In this document: one piece after another, positions 50,282-54,182 of the stretch
How positions within the stretch are numbered: position 1 is the first letter of the stretch
How the letters are laid out: every line of letters starts with the position of its first letter
Assembly: GCA_022795445.1 (NCBI GenBank)
Contig: JAAWGR010000012.1
Location: forward strand, 1 to 54,182
DNA length: 54,182 nucleotides
Source: Oscillibacter sp.
GTDB lineage: Bacteria; Bacillota; Clostridia; Oscillospirales; Oscillospiraceae
Direction of reading: 5' to 3'
The notes under the pieces: generated by a model
Told to the model about the DNA's origin: nothing
Databases searched by the model: none
What the model saw: only the letters and a program-made list of their open reading frames with translations
Program-made: the position numbers and the translations under genes

Positions 50282-50740
50282 TTACAGATAGAGTCCAGCA
50301 GATGAGACATATTCCTGCGTATTGTGGATAATTGCCCCGCTATTCATCAGCTTGAATTCAAATGGCTCGTCTCCAAAGTCCATGAGATGACGTAGATTGA
50401 TTGTGAGATCACGATTCGCAGCCTTGGCGATTCTGAGTATCCACTTTGCGCAGTTATCCCCGCAAGTAGACGCATTAAAAATTTTCGATAGGTCGTGCTG
50501 CAGCAAAAGCAAGGTTTTTACACCGCCAGAAAGCTGTTTGACTGGAATCACGCCCAGCGCTTTGCTGTCGATCGTACTCGGCCCCAGTACAACAGCTTTA
50601 TCTATATCTTTTATCATTTTCTTTGAAAAATCATCCGTAATCCAAGAGTCAAGATATGTGTTATCAAAGTAAACGCTGGTATTGTAGACGTAATTAGGAA
50701 AATCGTTTTCCGTCATTTCTCCGAAATAGATATTCAGCAT
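50282..50740 (-). CDS. DUF4869-like protein
   Basis: A 152-residue protein starting MLNIYFGEM, with NTSVYFDNTYLDSWITDDF, VVLGPSTIDSKALGVIPVKQ and LSGGVKTLLLL, which I recall as marks of DUF4869. Function is unknown. GGGGTGAT precedes the ATG. It is directly upstream of the ATPase gene on the same strand, a pairing I recall from other clostridial mobile regions, so the two probably form one system. Confidence 0.75.
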   Translation of the reverse strand: MLNIYFGEMTENDFPNYVYNTSVYFDNTYLDSWITDDFSKKMIKDIDKAVVLGPSTIDSKALGVIPVKQLSGGVKTLLLLQHDLSKIFNASTCGDNCAKWILRIAKAANRDLTINLRHLMDFGDEPFEFKLMNSGAIIHNTQEYVSSAGLYL

Positions 50741-50794
50741 CGTCTATCACCCCACAAATATTATTCTCAAATGCACAAGTTAAAATACTCTAAA

Positions 50795-51841
50795 CTACTT
50801 GAGTCTAAAGTAGCAGGTGTTCTTCCCTTTGCTTTCCCGCTTCAATTCGCCAGACGCTACCAGCTTACGCAAGCCGCCCTCAATGGAGCTCACACTGAGA
50901 GAGGGGCAAAGCTCCCGAATATCCTGCTTGGTAAAGCGTCCTATCTTTTGGAGAGTTGCCCGCCGTACCATTTCAACCGCTGGTAGCTTTGTCTCCACCA
51001 GAGCAAAACGTTCCTCAAAATCCTTATAGGCTGCAAAGATCGTTCCAAGAATATATTTGATGAAAGGGACAGCGTCTTCTGTGCCTTCATACCAGCCGTC
51101 CTGTGATCTTGCCAGAGCGGCATAATACAGGTCTTTATTTTTGGCGATTTTCGCCTCCAATGAGATATATTTTCCAACATAAAAGCCGCTTCGGTACAGC
51201 AACAGCGTTGTAAGCAGCCTGCTCATCCTACCATTCCCATCGTTGAATGGATGAATACACAGAAAGTCGTGAATAAAGACGGGGATCGCAATCAAAGGCT
51301 CCAGTTCCATGTTTCCAATGACCCGGCTATACTCCTCGCAGATTTTGTCCAATGCTTCAGGTGTCTCAAATGGCGCAAGAGACGTAAACAGGATATCTGT
51401 ATGGCTGTCGGGGTAGGTCACACTAATGTAATTCTGTACGTTCTTCGTCCGGCCAGCCATCGGATTGTTTATATGGCTGTATAAGTTTTTGTGAAGCTGT
51501 AGGATATCGTGCTGGGTGATAGGGATAACGTCAAAGCTCTCGTGGATGATATTCAGCACATCACGGTATCCTGCGATCTCCTGCTCATCTCTGTTCCTGG
51601 GCGTGGTTTTTTCCTCCACAAGCTGCTTGATGCGGGTGCTGGTGGTAACGATGCCCGCGATGGCGTTAGAGGCTTCTGTGCTCTGTATCTTAGCGATTTC
51701 AACCAGTTTTTCCAATTCATCTGGGCGCTGCTTCAAATATAGCTCCTGCTTTCCGGCCTCTTTGTAAATAGCGGCAATCAAGCCTAAAATGTCAGAGTCC
51801 CATTTCTGGCCCCGGATTATGGAGTAGTTAAAGGTTTTCAT
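50795..51841 (-). CDS. Fic family protein
   Basis: A 348-residue Fic/DOC AMP-transferase family protein. The core motif HPFNDGNGRMSRLL (H-x-F-x-D/E-G-N-G-R-x2-R) is complete, near residue 205. An N-terminal region contains EIAKIQSTEASNAIAGI, resembling the inhibitory helix motif [S/T]x3[E/G]N; the match is SNAIAGI-like rather than exact. A C-terminal winged helix (IGRFTKQDIRELCPSLSVSS) suggests DNA binding. GGAGGTGAGGGA precedes the ATG. The gene lies inside the sigK element, upstream of the DUF4869/ATPase genes, with 54 bp between. It would transfer AMP to a target protein or its own regulation partner. Confidence 0.9.
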   Translation of the reverse strand: MKTFNYSIIRGQKWDSDILGLIAAIYKEAGKQELYLKQRPDELEKLVEIAKIQSTEASNAIAGIVTTSTRIKQLVEEKTTPRNRDEQEIAGYRDVLNIIHESFDVIPITQHDILQLHKNLYSHINNPMAGRTKNVQNYISVTYPDSHTDILFTSLAPFETPEALDKICEEYSRVIGNMELEPLIAIPVFIHDFLCIHPFNDGNGRMSRLLTTLLLYRSGFYVGKYISLEAKIAKNKDLYYAALARSQDGWYEGTEDAVPFIKYILGTIFAAYKDFEERFALVETKLPAVEMVRRATLQKIGRFTKQDIRELCPSLSVSSIEGGLRKLVASGELKRESKGKNTCYFRLK

Positions 51842-51986
51842 TCCCTCACCTCCAGTTCGTTTCCCTCAAATAATAAGGCATAATAAGGGAAAAGTCAAGA
51901 TGACCTCTGCTTCAATTATCAGTCAAAAAAGTAATTTGGAGTAGATTTATCTCCGTCTTTTTGATAGAATTGTCAAAAGGCGGGTG

Positions 51987-53999
51987 ATGATCGTGAAAGA
52001 ACTGATGCTTGAGCTGCTGACCTGGGCGCCGTTTGAGAAGCTGGTGTCAGGAGAAAAAGAGTATATAGACGAGATTTTGTCTGGAAATTATCAGCAGCCC
52101 CGATCCATGTTCCATGATTTATTTTTAGGCTTTTATCATTATGTCCAGAATGGAGATTTCAAGGACATAGCTTGGCTCCGTTGTTGGAAGGATACATATT
52201 ATCAAAACAAGAATTATACGAATTCCACAAAAAGCGAGCGCAAATTTTATCCTTTGTTATTTAAGAAGATTTGCTTCTATATGATTGTTCGGGGAAAATT
52301 CAGCGACAGTAAATTTATGCCGGAAATTGGTCTGCAAGGGAACCGCATCAAAAAGTGGCACATTCCCACTCGATTTCGCATTTTTGCAGAAACAGACACT
52401 TATTCTGCAATTAGAGTTTTTAGGAATGGCGTGAAAAAGCAATACATCGTTTCCTTAGTCAAGAAACTTTATTATGAAGCTGGACGACAGCAGAAACGAT
52501 CTACAGCATTAGTTAATTTGCCTCGGTTTGTAGACGTATTTGCAGGGACTGCAAGTGTGGCGGCATCGGTAGTGTCAGAAGGGTGCCCACGCCCAATAGT
52601 CAATGATTATGATCCAGTTATGGTTTGCTTTGCTTGGGCGTTCACATATTACCAAGGCGAGCTTCGTAAGAGAATTGCTGATTTTTATAACGGCCTGATG
52701 AACCAGGATATCAAGTCCCAAAATTGGAGCTATGACGAAAAAGCCTATAAAGGGCATCATGACCCAACGGATTTACTTGCATCCCCCGAAGTTTGGGATG
52801 ACCCTGAGACTCAGTCGATTCATATAAAGGCTTATAGTTATTCAAAAAATGATTTTGCAAGAGATAAGGCGATAGCTCAACGCCATCAAGATTTTATCAT
52901 ACGAACCCGTAGCAGCTACATAAATTTCAAAAAAGTTCTGGATTCATGTGATAGAGATAATTTGAGAAAAAAAGAGTTCAACGATCTTCCAACGGGCATG
53001 AGACGTCCCCAGGACAACCCTGACGTTAAAGAAGTTCTTGATTATGCTTTGGCGTGGTTTTATTGTCATGCATTCGCACGAAAGGGGATAAAAGGCAACA
53101 TTCAGGATGAGACCATCGCAGATGCATCCAGCTACTACTCGTATTTGAACCACTTACAGCCCAAGTATTTGAGTCTCTTAAAGGACAAGGGTAAGGAAGT
53201 GATCCACCGCTTACAACTCGAGTATTTGTTCCGCTTACAGGTTAAGTTGGACGCTATCAGGAATAAGAATTACGCAATTAAGGCTCAGACGCTGTCGGAA
53301 CTCCAGCTTGCCCCCTCTTTACTCGATTTGGAGTTCACCGGGCATTTTTCCAGATATTTGCGAGATGCAACGTTTTGCTGCAAAGGCTTCGATGTGATAC
53401 TAAGTGACGATCCCTCAAATAAAATTTTTTATTTAGATTCCCCATACTTTCTTACAGTAGGTTACGATGTAGGCTTCACTGAAGCCGACCATAAAAAAAT
53501 GCTGGACATCTTACGGGATGCGAAGTTCAAATGGATCTTTTCCATGCAGTACAATCCGTCTATGAGGAATACGTGTACCGTAACCTCTGATGAAACAGAA
53601 CGTAGAAAGCATCCATACATTAAAGATTATGGGGCCTATTATCGAGGTTTCTACGCTGAGTTTAAGTTGGATGCAGATCAAAGAACCTATTATGTGCTAG
53701 ATGATACGTCTGATGCGTCAAAGGAAAGGGTGAAAAAACTTTTCGCAATTCTGTTTGACTTTGACGAGGTTCAGGAAAAGTGGCCGAATATGAGAACGAC
53801 GAGAACAAAAGAAATGCTTGTGGTAAATTTTGATTGCTTGGCGACGATCCCACTGCATGACATAGCCGTTGTACTGCCGTTTGTCGAGTTTTTGCGATGC
53901 GCTGATGCTGATAAAGCCTATGAAGAGATCGTTCGGCAGGCAATCGACTGGAGGAAGAAGAACATCGAAGAAAAATACCCAAGCAAGTCTGCTGTATGA
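51987..53999 (+). CDS. Large D12-class N6-adenine DNA methyltransferase
   Basis: A 670-residue enzyme. Motif I of the D12 (Dam-like) class is FVDVFAGTASVAASVVSEG at about residues 181-199, and motif IV is FYLDSPYFL near 482, a DPPY variant. The region between is unusually long. Residues 1-160 form an extra N-terminal domain with no recognised motif. GGCGGGTG lies directly ahead of several possible starts (GTG 51984, ATG 51987, GTG 51993); the ATG is chosen. It is the only plus-strand gene seen inside the sigK element. It may protect element DNA or act with a nuclease outside the window. Confidence 0.85.
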   Translation: MIVKELMLELLTWAPFEKLVSGEKEYIDEILSGNYQQPRSMFHDLFLGFYHYVQNGDFKDIAWLRCWKDTYYQNKNYTNSTKSERKFYPLLFKKICFYMIVRGKFSDSKFMPEIGLQGNRIKKWHIPTRFRIFAETDTYSAIRVFRNGVKKQYIVSLVKKLYYEAGRQQKRSTALVNLPRFVDVFAGTASVAASVVSEGCPRPIVNDYDPVMVCFAWAFTYYQGELRKRIADFYNGLMNQDIKSQNWSYDEKAYKGHHDPTDLLASPEVWDDPETQSIHIKAYSYSKNDFARDKAIAQRHQDFIIRTRSSYINFKKVLDSCDRDNLRKKEFNDLPTGMRRPQDNPDVKEVLDYALAWFYCHAFARKGIKGNIQDETIADASSYYSYLNHLQPKYLSLLKDKGKEVIHRLQLEYLFRLQVKLDAIRNKNYAIKAQTLSELQLAPSLLDLEFTGHFSRYLRDATFCCKGFDVILSDDPSNKIFYLDSPYFLTVGYDVGFTEADHKKMLDILRDAKFKWIFSMQYNPSMRNTCTVTSDETERRKHPYIKDYGAYYRGFYAEFKLDADQRTYYVLDDTSDASKERVKKLFAILFDFDEVQEKWPNMRTTRTKEMLVVNFDCLATIPLHDIAVVLPFVEFLRCADADKAYEEIVRQAIDWRKKNIEEKYPSKSAV

Positions 54000-54182
54000 T
54001 GTCCCATTTTCTACTCTGCAGGCTGAGAAATGAGGGCCTGCTTTGGAGACCTTTTACAGAGCTGTCAATATTGATGATATATCTAAAACAGGGGTAAATG
54101 GTAAGTCAGGAACAGGCGACTGAAATTCCGTGGCAAGGCTCTCAGCTGGTAGGATAGGGCTTCTTCAGAATGGCCTACAGGA
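54000..54182. other. Window end inside the sigK element
   Basis: Two short frames are open here (one from ATG 53996, 33 codons; another reading YRAVNIDDISKTGVNGKSG to a stop at 54122). Neither has enough support to call. Nothing else is visible. Confidence 0.3.

Overview
The window reads as a chromosome segment from an endospore-forming, low-redox gut-type clostridium. The best guess is the Oscillospirales/Oscillospiraceae, by inference from protein style and moderately high GC; no rRNA or other taxonomic marker is present. Supporting traits are AGGAGG-type ribosome binding sites, lipoprotein and SLH surface proteins, a methionine T-box leader, a glycyl radical enzyme, and a sporulation sigma-K gene split by a recombinase-bearing element.

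Layout. 1-9948: a redox/detoxification cluster. It holds two aldo/keto reductases, a lipoprotein flavodoxin, a flavodoxin fused to three SLH domains, an esterase, a DUF4405-like membrane protein, two iron-type alcohol dehydrogenase paralogues (one without most metal ligands), an FMN reductase, a LysR regulator and an esterase that lost its nucleophile. Two copies of one promoter element (652-714 and 8114-8176) and a MerR-type 19-bp-spacer promoter (2429-2459) point to coordinated stress control. 10087-14655: acyl-ACP thioesterase, TPM-domain protein, XRE repressor with a divergent small gene, and a TelA/XpaC-like operon. 14922-19676: a 1584-residue repetitive SLH surface protein, followed by a C39-like peptidase (19943), HAD phosphatase, metallo-beta-lactamase-fold hydrolase and DUF4349 lipoprotein. 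23400-25958: a Met T-box operon, metY-metA, for methionine synthesis through O-acetylhomoserine, next to brnQ. 27547-34925: a nucleoside kinase, decayed surface genes, an unknown protein, a SulP transporter and a secreted tyrosine-phosphatase/LysM protein. 35385-38918: a cupin, then an ABC exporter operon with a 48-residue membrane protein and four 11-bp-spaced operator heptads. 39164-40428: two poorly known proteins. 40882-46951: a glycyl radical enzyme cluster with a dead LysR gene, a shortened NhaC-like transporter, the radical enzyme, a frameshifted activase and a 2-hydroxyacid-dehydrogenase-like protein without its catalytic triad.

47155-54182 is the most striking part. The 3' half of sigK is truncated exactly where a large serine recombinase gene ends. 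This is the arrangement of the Bacillus subtilis and Clostridioides difficile skin elements, in which mother-cell excision rebuilds sigK. The rest of the window lies inside that element and carries an ATPase/DUF4869-like pair, a Fic protein and a large D12-class adenine methyltransferase. The far end of the element and the 5' half of sigK are outside the window.

No rRNA, tRNA or CRISPR array was seen.
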